A stretch of 64,000 bases of DNA, taken from Channallabes apus (Eukaryota > Chordata > Actinopteri > Siluriformes > Clariidae). A model generated the notes under the pieces. The model saw only the letters and a program-made list of their open reading frames with translations, did not search any database and was not told the DNA's origin. The position numbers were made by a program, and so were the translations under genes. This document shows positions 1-11,216 of this stretch, piece after piece. The stretch is taken from the NCBI GenBank assembly GCA_030522415.1, contig CM060106.1, positions 30,071,485-30,135,484 on the forward strand, read 5' to 3'. Each line of letters opens with the position of its first letter. The first letter of the stretch is position 1.

Positions 1-1923
1 TACAGTGTACAGTACTACGGTACAATATCAAAATCAGGTGTCAAACCTGTTTCAGTGTCTCATGCAATGTTTTACTCAAAACAGTAGCCTTGTGTGAGGA
101 GGCAACTCAGTGTGTTTCAGACTGGATGAGCGTGTTTGTTTCATGTCCAGGGTTTAATAGGTTAGGGTTATGGGTTAGGGTTAAGTTCCTGACCCATAAC
201 CCTGTGGGCCTTTTTTGGACAGTAAGTGGTGCAGATACCTTGATTTGTTAAAAAAAAAAAAAAAAAAAAAACACCGCAAAAGACGACGGATCGGTAGAAG
301 GTGAAGACCCATTGACAGCAGCGGGAATAAATTAATAATAAATAACACATCACTTGCTTTCTCGCTTTATTTTGTCTCTCAGTGTTTACTTTTCTCATCT
401 TTTACGTACAGTTGCAACTCTTCTTCCCTTTCCCTCTACCTCCATTTCAACACTTTCTTCTCCATCTTAATCTCACTGCTCCATGCACACAACTAATCTT
501 TTTGATCATTTACATATTTTGCTCAGTAATTTCATTTACTGCTGTATTTTATTTGCTTGCATTTATGTAAATAAGACAAATCTGTTCTTCATTTGTCAGC
601 CATATGATCATCTTATTTTTATGAACAGCCTTAAAATATATTCCAGTTTTCGGAAGCCAGAGCCGGGAGGATTGTAAACATCACAGTGACATCTGGGGTC
701 CCACTTTTCAAAGCTACGTGCAAGTCATTATGAAAGTATTCATGTGTGACACATTCCTCAGGCAGTGTTCATGACCGGCTGGTTATTGAATTTTTGAACT
801 GGGAAATATTTCAAAGTGAACTGAGGCTCTGAAGTGGATAGTTGACTTTACAAGAGTTAATCACGTGTTATGTGTTAAATCCTTTGAATAGGAGAGATTT
901 TAAGAGAGGCCATTCGTGTGGCCTATTCGAGTTTCTGGGTTTTATTATTAAAGCACTCCAGTTCTACACAGCAAAGTATGTAACATTGGAAATGTGCAAA
1001 GATACACAAGATCAAGTAACTCCAAGACGACAAGTATCACAATATCTACATTGATGCTGTGGCTTTGAAAAACTTTGTAATTTCTACACTGTGAAATTAA
1101 GTTGCAAACATGAATATCAAAAATTGCATTTGGAATAAATAATATAAGACTGTTATTTTCAGTTATTCACTCTAGTTAAATATGGGCTAATTAACTTAAA
1201 TAAAAAAAATTAATGTAATTAAAAATACAAATGTTACTACTTTCAGAAACACAATAAATATCTTACATAATATGCTTTCTTCTTCTCTTGCTCATACCTG
1301 CCTGAGTGTGCACGTGTCTGTGTGTATTTGTAAGTGTGTGCGCTTATGTGGGTGTGTGAATAAAATAGAGCACTGGAGTATGTAGAGAGACACACAAAAA
1401 AAAAAATAAGGATCCAGTATAGACATAACCATTGTTTCTCACTGACTCGCTGTATTGGAACGTCAATATCAATCTGTTCATCCTAACAGTAAAGAATCAG
1501 CTAAAACAAATCCTTGACAGCAGTTGATCTCTGCACCCGACATCTGCCAGACCCATTTTATTTCCTATTTTCTTATTTGGTCATTGCTTCCTGGACTTGT
1601 TGACACACTTTAATAAAATGTGTCCAAGGTTTGCTTGACTACCTTGTACCCTGTGGAATATTTTTAGAGGCTTTGCAATAATGTGTTCTCCTTGTCAGAT
1701 TATACTGTATGAGGTTCCTTTAATTATGGAGTTGCAATTAAAGCAAACGAGTATGTCCCGCTTATATCATCAGACAAAAATATCCAGGTTTGTGCAGAAA
1801 GTGGGCTCACTGAAATAAAGCCAGTTTGAGGTCAGAATGATCTTTAAGATGTGTCGACTTATTGCTGGTAAGCATTTGTCGTTATGTCTGAGAAATTATT
1901 AAATCTTATGACACTTGGGCCCA
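1..1923. other. Intergenic DNA, no gene recognised
   Basis: No coding signal or recognisable element is visible. It contains a short TTAGGG-like stretch near 163-187, a poly-A run at about 249-271, a TG-rich stretch near 1305-1360, and two TACAGTA/TACTGTA heptamers (8 and 1703). Open frames here are short, low-complexity and without family resemblance. Confidence 0.6.
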
Positions 1924-2053
1924 TGTAATATACTTGAATAACAGGAGACTGAGGTGTTCGTAAACTCTTTACTGATGAGATGCAGCATACAACGGAACAT
2001 ACAACTTCGGCCAGCACCTGCAGTAATCTAACCAAAACTGGTTATACTTAACA
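1924..2053 (-). repeat. Probable 3' LTR of a gypsy-type retroelement
   Basis: The 130-bp block starts TGTAATATAC and ends ACTTAACA on the plus strand, so it has TG...CA termini in either direction. Immediately outside its high-coordinate edge the minus strand carries a purine-rich run (GATGGGGAGGGG) placed like a polypurine tract. Just beyond lies the integrase C-terminus listed next, so the order integrase, PPT, LTR is that of a Ty3/gypsy 3' end. The LTR is short for the family, and the matching 5' LTR is absent. Confidence 0.55.
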
Positions 2054-2119
2054 TGCCCCTCCCCATCTTTACTCTCTTAAAGGGGCTTCATTTACTACGA
2101 CTTATATATAGCCAAAACA

Positions 2120-2530
2120 CTACACCCCTTTTCCCCAGTCCACAAAGTCTGAAAATCTTTTCGGGGCGTGAGGCTCTCTTACAGGGTACCTCCTAGAGCA
2201 AGGGGACTCTGACTCGTTCTCAGACCCAGCAATCTCCTCCCACGGATTGTCCATCTCCATTGCTGGCGGTTGTAACTCAGGGATTTCCATTCCAGAGGGT
2301 TCTGGTCGAGAGACAGTGTAACCTTCTGGCTCGGGCCTGGATGGGCTCCCTGAGGGCGTCATCCTGTCTAGCAGCTGATCAACGTGCCGTCTGTGCACTT
2401 GCCCATCACCGGTTCTGACCCTGTATGACAAGGGGCCTGTGACATCAGTAATGACCCCCAGCGTCCACTTATTAGAATCCTTGGTGTAACTTCTCATGTA
2501 CACCAAGTCATGTGGCACATTGGATGGTAT
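2120..2530 (-). pseudogene. pol (fragment): Ty3/gypsy Pol C-terminus (integrase tail), 5'-truncated
   Basis: A 132-codon open frame on the minus strand (2518 to 2120) reads like the end of a gypsy integrase. Near its N-terminus it has the GPLSYRV segment followed by RRHVDQLLDR, the small beta-barrel region that follows the integrase core, and then a proline- and glutamate-rich tail. The catalytic core, RNase H and reverse transcriptase are all missing, because homology stops abruptly near 2530. What remains is a truncated 3' end next to its LTR. There is no sign that it is expressed. Assignment to gypsy rather than another LTR clade rests on this tail alone. Confidence 0.7.
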
Positions 2531-3988
2531 GTAGCCAACAATCCATGCGATTGAAGGACGTAAAACAGCAAGTAAACCAAATAGGACAGAAGAGCAGTGT
2601 TTACTTTTACTTTAATTTAGTGTTTGGAAAATATTTCTTCTTTCCGCCATTTTGACCTCTACTATAGAAACTCTTAAGCCTCCTCTCTACGCTTAACAAT
2701 TTTTCCCATAGGAGCTGTTTTAAGGTCTAAGATGTTTTGTGAATCATTTTTATCTTTACTAAGATTTAGGCCTAAATTTAAGGGGAAATTCTAAGAAAAT
2801 GTCATAATTCTAAGAATTTTCCTAGAATTGCACCACTAAGAGCTAAAGAAGCTTTGTGAATACAGTCCCAGATTTTCATCTGTGATTTAAAAATGAAGCT
2901 GGAAATTTACATTATAATATCAGATTTATGTTAGTCATATTTGTGTGTTAGTTTGTAGATGTGCAATATATTCCCTAATTTAGTCCTTTTATTTTTCCTC
3001 TAAATTCATGGTTTGTGTTCATGAGTGTGATAAACCACTTATTACCTGCATTAGGAACCTTTATGCTAGCTATCACTCTTTTTAATTAAGCAGTATCACA
3101 CTAAAGGGAGTGCTATATCCAGCAATAGAGCAGGACAACTTTTATGCAAACATCATTTATTATCAACAGATTATGATTTGTTTTTTGCAATATTTGCAGT
3201 ATTTGACAGCAGTTGGGTAATAAGTAATTTTCTACACCTGTGTGTTTTTACACCATCCTATTTATGCGTGTCTTTCCCTTCTCAATCCATTTTCAAATGC
3301 CAGCGAGTTGGAGCTGATCATATTTTCCTGAATGGCTGAGCTGAATTTAAGCCACGCACTGTAACCGATTTTGACTTGGACTGTGTCCTCGATTCCATAA
3401 TCTTTAATAGTTTGGCAGATGCAACCCTTAACACAGCCATTATTAAGTTCTGGCTCAAAATCGGACTTGAATGATGGCATGTTGATCGGTGCAGTAAAAT
3501 TACTGAACGTTAAGAGATTTGGTTGCCAGGTCTAATTATAAAACTGCAAAAAAGTTTGATTACAGACCACAACGGTACGCTTCTGTAAAATAAGTACCAA
3601 ACATAACGTTGGATTCATTCACTCTGGTACAGCTTTGTGTTTTTCACAGATTCAAAAAGTCTTTTTAAACCGCTAGCCTTGTGGTATTATTTAAAGTTTC
3701 AATGTGCACAGAGATTACGAACAGCTAAACTCTCATGAAAAAAAAATCAATTTATTTGTACTATAGCTGGTAAATAGAAAAAAAAAACCTTGATATTTTG
3801 GTGGCCATGAAGGTATATACAAAAAAAAAAGATAAACTCTGAAAAAACTAGTAAAAAAAACACCAATGCTTGCATTTCTGTGTGGTTGAAGTAAGGCTGA
3901 ATACGCAGATTTTAAACGTAACATGGGTCTTGACTAAAAGGGGGGCAGGGATGGAACTGATACTGATACAAGCAGAGCAACAGGTCTG
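2531..3988. other. Intergenic DNA, no gene recognised
   Basis: AT-rich sequence without a recognisable element. A 72-codon minus-strand frame at 3262-3480 has several cysteines but matches no family I know. Several poly-A/T runs lie between 3735 and 3860. Confidence 0.5.
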
Positions 3989-4370
3989 GGGGTATTCCAG
4001 AAAGCAGGTTATGTGACATACCCGGATAAGTTTGAGGGTAAGTTAGTGGATAACCTCAACTTTCGGGTCCAAAAACGGAGGTAACTTTCTGGTTATGTAT
4101 GTAACCATAGCAACTTACTCTCTGAAGATAACTTGCTCGGTAGCAGGTTATGGTCCAGGGTAAGTTAGTTGCAGAAGGTTGTTGAGCATGGCGGCCCTTT
4201 TGATGAGGATCCCGTGGACGTGGAGGCACAAATTACAGTATACAAGGTTTTTTTCACCGGGAGAGAGTTATAAGACCGCGCATTGATGTTTTTTCATTTC
4301 CTAATGATTATTTGAAAGAGCGTTATTGGTTTTCAATGAAATCGTTAATTTACTTAACACATCTCTTGAA

Positions 4371-4424
4371 GAGAGATGTGTTACAGTATATTGCATATTG
4401 AGAGATGTGTTATATTGTCATATT
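4371..4424 (+). repeat. 24-bp tandem duplication, one copy carrying a 5-bp scar
   Basis: GAGAGATGTGTTA begins at 4371 and again at 4400. Copy 1 continues CAGTATATTGCATATT and copy 2 continues TATTGTCATATT. Removing CAGTA from copy 1 makes the two match except for one base. Copy 2 therefore shows the state before the insertion. Confidence 0.85.
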
Positions 4425-4681
4425 GCAAATGTCACAAACCGCGGGTCTGCGCTTGGAAAACATTCTGTGCATAGCACTTTTTTGTACAATGTGGGCAATG
4501 CAGAGCATGTGGGAAAGGCAACTGTACAGTATGTCTGGCACTTAAACACTTCTTACACACGTGTACAGTACCCTGGACATAAACCTCTGCGTGGTATTAA
4601 AGAGGAATTCCACAGAGTGGCAGGTTTGTCCTTTGTAGTAAAATCGATGATGCATATTTAATATGTAGTCATACTATTTAG

Positions 4682-4685
<4 letters not shown>

Positions 4686-4740
<55 letters not shown>
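4686..4740. repeat. (CA)n microsatellite
   Basis: About 27 uninterrupted CA units in the first intron of the Harbinger transposase. Confidence 0.95.
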
Positions 4741-4741
<1 letters not shown>

Positions 4742-5736
4742 TTGATCCTTCCATATATGACTTTCTATTTCAGGGTTTCCAAATGTAATTGGGTGCATTG
4801 ATGGCACCCACATTCCTATTAAAGCTCCTTCAATAAATGAGGGAGATGATGTTAATAGGAAATCTATTCATAGTATAAATGTACAGGTAACAACTTAATT
4901 TTGTGTGCTTAATTTTTTGCCTTGTTAAAATCATTAAACTCATTACTTTTTAATATGTGAGGCAACTCACATTATTACTAATGGTGAAGCAAAATGGCCA
5001 GGATCTGTGCATGATGACAGAATTTATGCCAGATATTTCAGTTGGGTATGTTTTGCTCTATACAATGTTTTTTATTTATTTATTTTTTAAATATATATTG
5101 TACACTTGAATCATTACAGGACAGTACAATGGTTACTTGCTGGGGGACAGAGGATACCCTTGTCTGTGGTCTCTTCATCTTCATTCTTCAGTGAAAATAT
5201 GCAAGTATACTGGCAAAAAAAAAATTTCTGGCAAAAAAATAAAATAAAAGCAACTAAAGTACAACAAAACACTTACAACTGTGACAGACTGTGTTCTTTT
5301 TGTAGTGTCCAATAATACAATCCCTCTATTAGTATCTAAGAAAATACAACCCATGGAATTCTCAATATTATCAAAGAAAATAACAATAATGTAGGAAAAA
5401 ACATGTCAATGTTATACAACTAAGATCACAGTAGCCTATACATCATATGCAGTTAAATAAAGTAAGCCTGCATAAAAACGTTAAGCATGTTCAAAAGCTT
5501 TTAAGTGTCAGAGATAGTATTTTATTGAGTCATATAATGAAAACAAATCATAGTGGTAAACTTACATTTCACCATGTTAGTGTCACTGGTGGCCCTTTAT
5601 TAAGGGACAGAGCCAGAGCTCCTCAGATGGGGTGAGGTGGGTCTCCGGCAGTTAGATGGGCTTCAGCCTTCTTTCTATTAGCTACTTGACAGAAAGAATA
5701 TACTAAACCGTGTTTAATAAATAGTTCAGTGATCAT

Positions 5737-6095
5737 TCATTCATTCATTCATTTTCTATACCGCTTAATCCTGTGTTCAGGGTCGTGGGGGACCTGGAGC
5801 CTATCCCAGGAGACTTCGGGCACTAGGCGGGGTACACCATGGACAGGGTGCCAATCCATCGCAGGGCACACACACATACACACGCTCACACACCCAATCA
5901 CACACTACGGGCAATTTAGGAACGCCAATTAGCCTAACCTGCATATCTTTGGACTGTTGGAGGAACCCCACCAAGCACGGGGAGAACATGCAAACTCCAT
6001 GCACACAGAGACGGGAATCGAGCCTGGCCGGGGAATCGAACCCAGACCCTGGAGGTGCAAGGCGACAGTGCTAACTACTACACCACCGCGCCGCC
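5737..6095 (-). mobile_element. tRNA-derived SINE copy 1, full length with target duplication
   Basis: On the minus strand it begins GGCGGCGCGGTGGTGTAGTGG, which contains a pol III A-box. A GGTTCGATTCC B-box follows, then a conserved body including 'ctgcgatggattggcac', and it ends in (ATGA)n. Both sides carry the 12-bp direct repeat TTCAGTGATCAT (5725-5736 and 6096-6107). It is inserted in the Harbinger element, so it is younger than that element. Related copies lie near 28.3, 36.2, 50.6 and 56.2 kb. Confidence 0.85.
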
Positions 6096-6924
6096 TTCAG
6101 TGATCATGTAATCAAATATTACCTTTTTGCAGAACGTTTTTGTTTCATTTTCACTTGGCTTCTGGTTCCAGAAGGATTAATAAGAAACCATAAATTCCTA
6201 GTCAGTATACATTGGTATTTTAACCTAAAGAAATGAATGGCTGGAAAAGTAAATGCTTTCATTTAACAGCCAAAAGGATGCGGATGCGGTGTGTTTAATT
6301 ATTTTTGCATTCTAATAAAAGGGGAGGCGATGTCAAATTTGCAATTTAATACACTCACACATTTACTCTGTCTTTTATTTTTTGCCAAGTCAACTCTCTT
6401 TCTTTAGCCGATGCAGCCTTTTTTTTTCATTATTATTGGCTTGAATTCCTCATATGCGTGCATTAAAACCTCTGTGAAGTATGCCGTTCTCTTTTTTCAC
6501 TTTGATCTTCCATTTTGACTCGTGAAATCGTCGATCCATTGAAAATGTCTTTGTCTCACGCGCACTAACTCTGGGTAACCAGTAGAGGGTTGATTAAACT
6601 TAATCTTATCAGGTGTTTTGGAACCGACATGCTCGCGGGATGCGTTTTTGGGGTTAATCAACCCAGAGGTTAAGATTAACCAAATGGTAAGTTAACCAAG
6701 CTTTCTGGAACACCCCCCTGGAGTTTCTGTGTCTCATTTAGATCATTCTTTCCAAAACTTAATAAGGTTATGGCCGAGTTTGAAATGTAAACCAACCCTA
6801 ATCACTATTGATCAACACACATATTGTATACACATATACTGCTTACAACACATATACTGTATACAGTGGTATACAGTTTGCATTGTGTTCTTTTTCCTTT
6901 TGTAAATATTGTGTATATACAAAT

Positions 6925-7650
6925 TGTTTTGATCATTACTTCCACTAAAAAGTTTGGTCACACCATCTAATTTGAAGGTTTTTTTTCCTGATTTTTCATT
7001 TTTTTTTCTACATTGCAAAATATTCAAGGCATCCAAAAAATGCAATAATCTTCATTGAACAGTTGATATTGTGGCATGGGCGGATGTATGTGTCCAACCT
7101 GTTGGGGAAGGGTGTTTGGGTTAGTGGCTTCGGCCAGGTTGGGTGTGTTATGTGTGTGTGACCTGTTGAATGTGCTCCGGTTCATGCTAAGGCTGAATTG
7201 GATGAGGTTCTCGCGTGAATGTTCTGTTCATGCTATACAGTGCTGAGAATTAATAAAGTACTCCCAGCCATTGCATTGGGCAGCAATAAAGCACACTTGT
7301 CTCTCCAAGGTCCTTTCCAGCGGTAAAACGCTATAATATTGAGATGTGTCTGCTGCTTTGTAACACCTTCATAATGGCTCTAATCTGAGGTGTAATTGGT
7401 TATTTCTGAGGCTGGTAACTCTAAATGAGCTTCTCCTCTGCAGATGAGGTAAGTTTTGGTCTTGCTTTCAGGCAAAGGTCTTCATTAGAACCAGTTGCAT
7501 CATGGTGCTTGATGGTTTTTTCAAATGCACTTGACAATACTGTTCTTGCAAGAACTATTCCAGCACAACTGACCTTTATATCTTAAAATATCAACTGACT
7601 GTTGTTGTCCAAACTTGTGTCCTAATTTTTGACTGTTACTGTATATTTTG
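6925..7650 (-). mobile_element. Tc1-like relic (internally deleted)
   Basis: The left end reads AAAAAGTTTGGTCACACC and the right end CTAATTTTTGACTGTTACTG, the inward-facing 'AAAGTTTGG' termini of a common fish Tc1 family. Between them only the part of the transposase region around 7340-7600 remains, transcribed on the minus strand. The centre of the gene is deleted. A 264-bp repeat is inserted at 7072-7335. Confidence 0.65.
7072..7335 (+). repeat. Short dispersed repeat, copy 1 (solo LTR or SINE, unresolved)
   Basis: It interrupts the Tc1 relic between two ATATTG repeats (7066-7071 and 7336-7341). It shares long stretches, such as GTTTGGGTTAGTGGCTTCGG and CCCAGCCATTGCATTG, with 50954-51198. 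Two AATAAAG-like signals near its right end suggest an LTR, but I see no clear TG...CA ends. Confidence 0.6.
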
Positions 7651-10343
7651 CAGCACATCATTTGCTATGGCTTGGAAAACTGCTCAAGCATTGGTCAAGC
7701 CAAAAGACATGTCATTATACAGTAAGTGTTCAGAATGACTGGTCGGGTTGTTACAGGCGGTTTTCCAATTTGCCCAATTTGTAATCTGTTCTTGACTGTG
7801 ATCGCATTAAGCCCCAAGTAATCAGCACATGGGTAAAGTGATTTGGTCTTTTACAGCAAAAAAAGAAACAAACTCAGTATGCGTATTAGGAGGATTGAAT
7901 GATGCCTGCAGCCAAGGACTCCCTTATATACATCTCCATTGCCTCATGCACTGTCATCCTTGATACACTAGCTGTTCTTCCTTTTAACTTTGGAATAAAC
8001 ATGTATTTATAAGAAGTGCCATTTTGTTCTGGTCAGTGAAGACTTTTTAAGCACAGCAGATTTTTATTTTTTACTTTCTTTGATGGTTGTTTGACAACCA
8101 ACTTGTAATAGGACTATCAAAAATGTACTGGGTCATGTTTCTTTATGTTTACTGCATTTTTTTAAATTGTAGACCTTCAGTAAGGTCTAGACATTAATCT
8201 TCTACAGGGTTTCTACAAGGGTCATTAGACAGGTAATTTGTAAAAGGACTATAATAAAATGTTTAGTGCATTAGGTTCATTACAGCGAATGTGACTGCAA
8301 GGTCTGTTTGAATCAGAGATAAATGTAGATGCACTGTTAGAAATTTAAACAGGCCATACTGCAGGCAATGCAAAAACAATGATGTCATTTTTCTTTACAC
8401 ACTGTTTTATTCATTGCATCATAATTTAATGTCCCCATAGAACAGGATATAAATGTGAGAATAAAAAAGGCATAAGTGGCATTATGATGGATATCTGGAA
8501 GTATACAGATCTAGAAATTTAAATTCCAGTAAGAGGAATTAACTTAGCTATATCTAAAGTTATATTATAGCTAAAGGATATGTCAATTTTTTTTTTACTT
8601 GCCTGTCATAGAAATGCAGGTTGAGGTAGATCAGTGTGAACTACCACTGCTTTTAAATTGACTTTCCAAGTCCCACATGACATTTTCTTCACCTGAAATG
8701 AATATTTCAGATAGCTTTGAGTTTTTGCATTTATATAATGGAAAGCTTGCTTTGAAACGACAGATTTTTGTTCTTAATTTATTGTATTTTGCTACTTAGG
8801 GCATTTGTGGTTCAGTAGAAGGCTCATTTCTATTACCTGTATGTGGAAGGCAGGGTTTGCTAGCGTCCAGGTTACGGGGCATCATTAAAGGGAGGCCTGT
8901 GTCAGGAAGTGTGTCCGATCTAAAACCAGTGTCAAAATCAACATGTGGGGATCAGATGTTCCTCTGTGGTGACCCCTAATGGGAACAGCTGAAAGAACTT
9001 GCATCACTTGCATTTGACTACAGATGTCACCATTAACAACGCATGTTTCGAGAAAAGGGATTCCGCGACTTGCGGGAAAATGTGTTATTTCTCTTAGGCG
9101 CCCATTGACAGCAAGCGACGGAGCTCATAAACATGTCGAGCTCAAACTGTACATGAAAATACTATGTATTTATTCTTAATTTTCAGCTCTCTTTCAATGA
9201 TGATACTTCTTTAACTTCGCTTTCTCCATTCAGTATTATACCCTTGTGCAAAGTGAAAGTGAGTTGCGCGTGCGGCTTTTTGATCAAACAGCTGATAAAC
9301 GCGTGCGCAAATATGATTCTGTAATATTCCATTGTCATTCATACTGCTATTGTTTTAACGCCCTTTACTGAAGCATTCACTAGTTAGTAAGTAAGTAAGA
9401 AATAAAAGATATTTATAAATATAAAGATAATTTGTGTTTAATTAAATTCTTAACATTTTAATGGTTAGTGTTTGTTGCAGACATTCACACTATTTTTGGG
9501 GAAGAGCTTGGCTTGTTCAGGCTACTTTACACTGATCAGCAGTCGACGCCCCACCGTACCCAGCAGATCAAAGGGGCAGTTATCGGCTATGACACGTAGA
9601 CTTCTGAGTTTGGAGGCCAGGGTTGGTTGGTTGGAAGCACGTTGAAGGAGAAGATAACGTCACAAAAACACGCAAAAACTCTCCATGTGCACACACACAA
9701 TCGCTCAGTGCAGATAGACCGTGCAGTTCATTCATCGGCGTGTATATAACCCCGCGGCTCGCACTTTCACTTAACAAAAAGGCAGCGTTTTGATCAACAG
9801 GATGATAAGGTAAAAATGCAGACATAAACACCACCCCCCCCCCCCCCCCCAGGAAAACAACAAACACAAATATATAGACTACAGTACTTGCTGGCTTTTC
9901 CAACACGCTAGCGAGCTCCGATGTGAGCCGCTTTATTCAAGTCATAATTAGAGAATATATATAGAGAGAGATTAATAACATAGAGAAAGCATAATGCGAC
10001 TGAAACACATACTTCACAAACACATATTCACATAACACATACTGTATACACATAAAAACATAATATATTCAGTAAATTTGTGAATTGCACACAAAGTAAT
10101 TATGAAGTCTGATTTGATTGGTACCATTAGACATTTTATTTCTATTTGTTCTATGTTTTGCTGGCGAAATACATTTTAGGCAGAGACGTCTGCTCGGTCT
10201 TGTTAAATAGTTTTAAACCCCTCAATTCTGCCAATTCCCCCATCCGCGAAACCGGTTTGATAACTTCACACCTACATCAAAGGTGAGAAGAGGGATGATA
10301 ACTGAGCGCGCTGTCGCGTTGTACATATTGTACACACACACAC

Positions 10344-10417
<74 letters not shown>

Positions 10418-10722
10418 TCATTCATGTCTTCTGAGGATGGCGACACATTTTTTACGTTTTAAATAAGATATGTTGGCATATTCATGAATCAGGACATTCG
10501 CATAGTTAACACTATCAGATAGCGTACTATCAGGAAATTAAATTAATTTCAATACTATTTAAACCGCGGCATGGCCATGTCTTTCATTATTTTGTCCCTA
10601 TTAAGACATTACAAAAACTATATAAGAAACTTTTAAAGCACGAATTTGGACATCTCATTTCATCATTATGAAAATAACATGAAATATTTTTTCATAAAAT
10701 TCATGTTTTCTTCAGCATTGGA
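7651..10722. other. Intergenic DNA with small repeat fragments
   Basis: No gene recognised. About 8935-8995 matches a widespread fish repeat tail (GTGACCCCTAATGGGAACAG). A C-homopolymer lies at about 9833-9850. A (CA)n(TA)n compound microsatellite lies at about 10332-10413. Three TACAGTA/TACTGTA sites occur (7718, 9880, 10040). Confidence 0.6.
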
Positions 10723-11011
10723 AACGTCTCGGGTTACTTTGCTGTAACCCTGTTCCCTGAAAGGCGGGAACGAGATGCTGCGTAAAAACGCTATGGGAAA
10801 CATGTTGCCAAATTTTGGCTTATATAACCTCGGTCAGGTGACGTCATCTGATTAGACTCAGCTGCAGGTTATAAATACTGGTGAGCTGGCGACAACCTCA
10901 GATTAATTTGTCTGAATGGACGTCCGGTCACGTGGCAGTGCGGCATTCGGACGCAGCATCTCGTTCCCGCCTTTCAGGGAACAGGGTTACAGCAAAGTAA
11001 CCCGAGACGTT
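10723..11011. repeat. Perfect 61-bp inverted repeat at the DIRS 3' end
   Basis: Arms 10723-10783 and 10951-11011 are exact reverse complements over 61 bp, separated by 167 bp. A further partial copy of the inner part (GATGCTGCGTGAAAACGCTA) follows at about 11030. Inverted terminal and internal complementary repeats are a hallmark of DIRS elements, which are thought to replicate through a circular intermediate. Confidence 0.9.
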
Positions 11012-11216
11012 CCCTTTCAAGGCTACACACGATGCTGCGTGAAAACGCTATGGGAACGAGAATGCCAACGCCGCCGCACTGCAAGTGTCTGACCCCAAGG
11101 TTGTGTACCATGTGTGCACAAGGCCGAGGAGTCTCAGAACTATGGTTGGGAGCTACGTGGACATCCAGACTATAAATTTTACAAATGTGTGCGGGGAGGT
11201 AAAACCTGCCGCATCA

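Larger units (their letters stand above)
4188..5170 (+). pseudogene. HARBI1-like DDE transposase, broken, with introns
   Basis: Exon 1 starts at ATG 4188. After allowing for small indels it reads DPVDVEAQI, then RPRIDVFSFPNDYLKERY, FLYNVGNAEHVGKATV and PGHKPLRGIKEEFHRVAG. Exon 2 (about 4774-4887) starts after a TTTCAG acceptor with [19 protein letters not shown], which carries the first catalytic Asp, and ends at a CAG/GTAACA donor. Exon 3 (about 4960-5045) contains KWPGSVHDDRIY with the second Asp. Exon 4 (from about 5120) begins after TTACAG and reads YLLGDRGYPCL. The frame is broken near the start codon, by TACAGTA insertions at 4234, 4382 and probably 4525, and by a 24-bp tandem duplication. 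It is a dead copy. Confidence 0.8.
3989..6717 (+). mobile_element. PIF/Harbinger DNA transposon, complete ends, decayed
   Basis: Inverted termini begin GGGGTATTCCAGAAAG at the left and read GGGGGTGTTCCAGAAAG inward from the right. Both are bounded by the trinucleotide CTG (3986-3988 and 6718-6720), which agrees with the CWG target duplication known for fish Harbinger elements. Inside lie a multi-exon HARBI1-like transposase on the plus strand, a (CA)n tract and a later SINE insertion (5737-6095). The second, Myb/SANT-like gene expected in this superfamily is not recognisable with confidence. It may be a degraded minus-strand stretch near 5570-5680. Several TACAGTA scars break the transposase. 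Confidence 0.82.

Noticed and set aside
163..190. TTAGGG-like units (GGTTAGGGTTATGGGTTAGGGTTAAG) suggesting an interstitial telomere
   Set aside because: Only two or three imperfect units, part of a small local inverted repeat with CCCATAACCCT at about 200. Too short to claim.
3262..3480. 72-codon cysteine-containing minus-strand frame as a small gene
   Set aside because: No family match, no flanking exon signals. Listed only as unassigned sequence.
10222..10446. Minus-strand frame with (IY)n and (VC)n
   Set aside because: Translation of the (CA)n(TA)n microsatellite.
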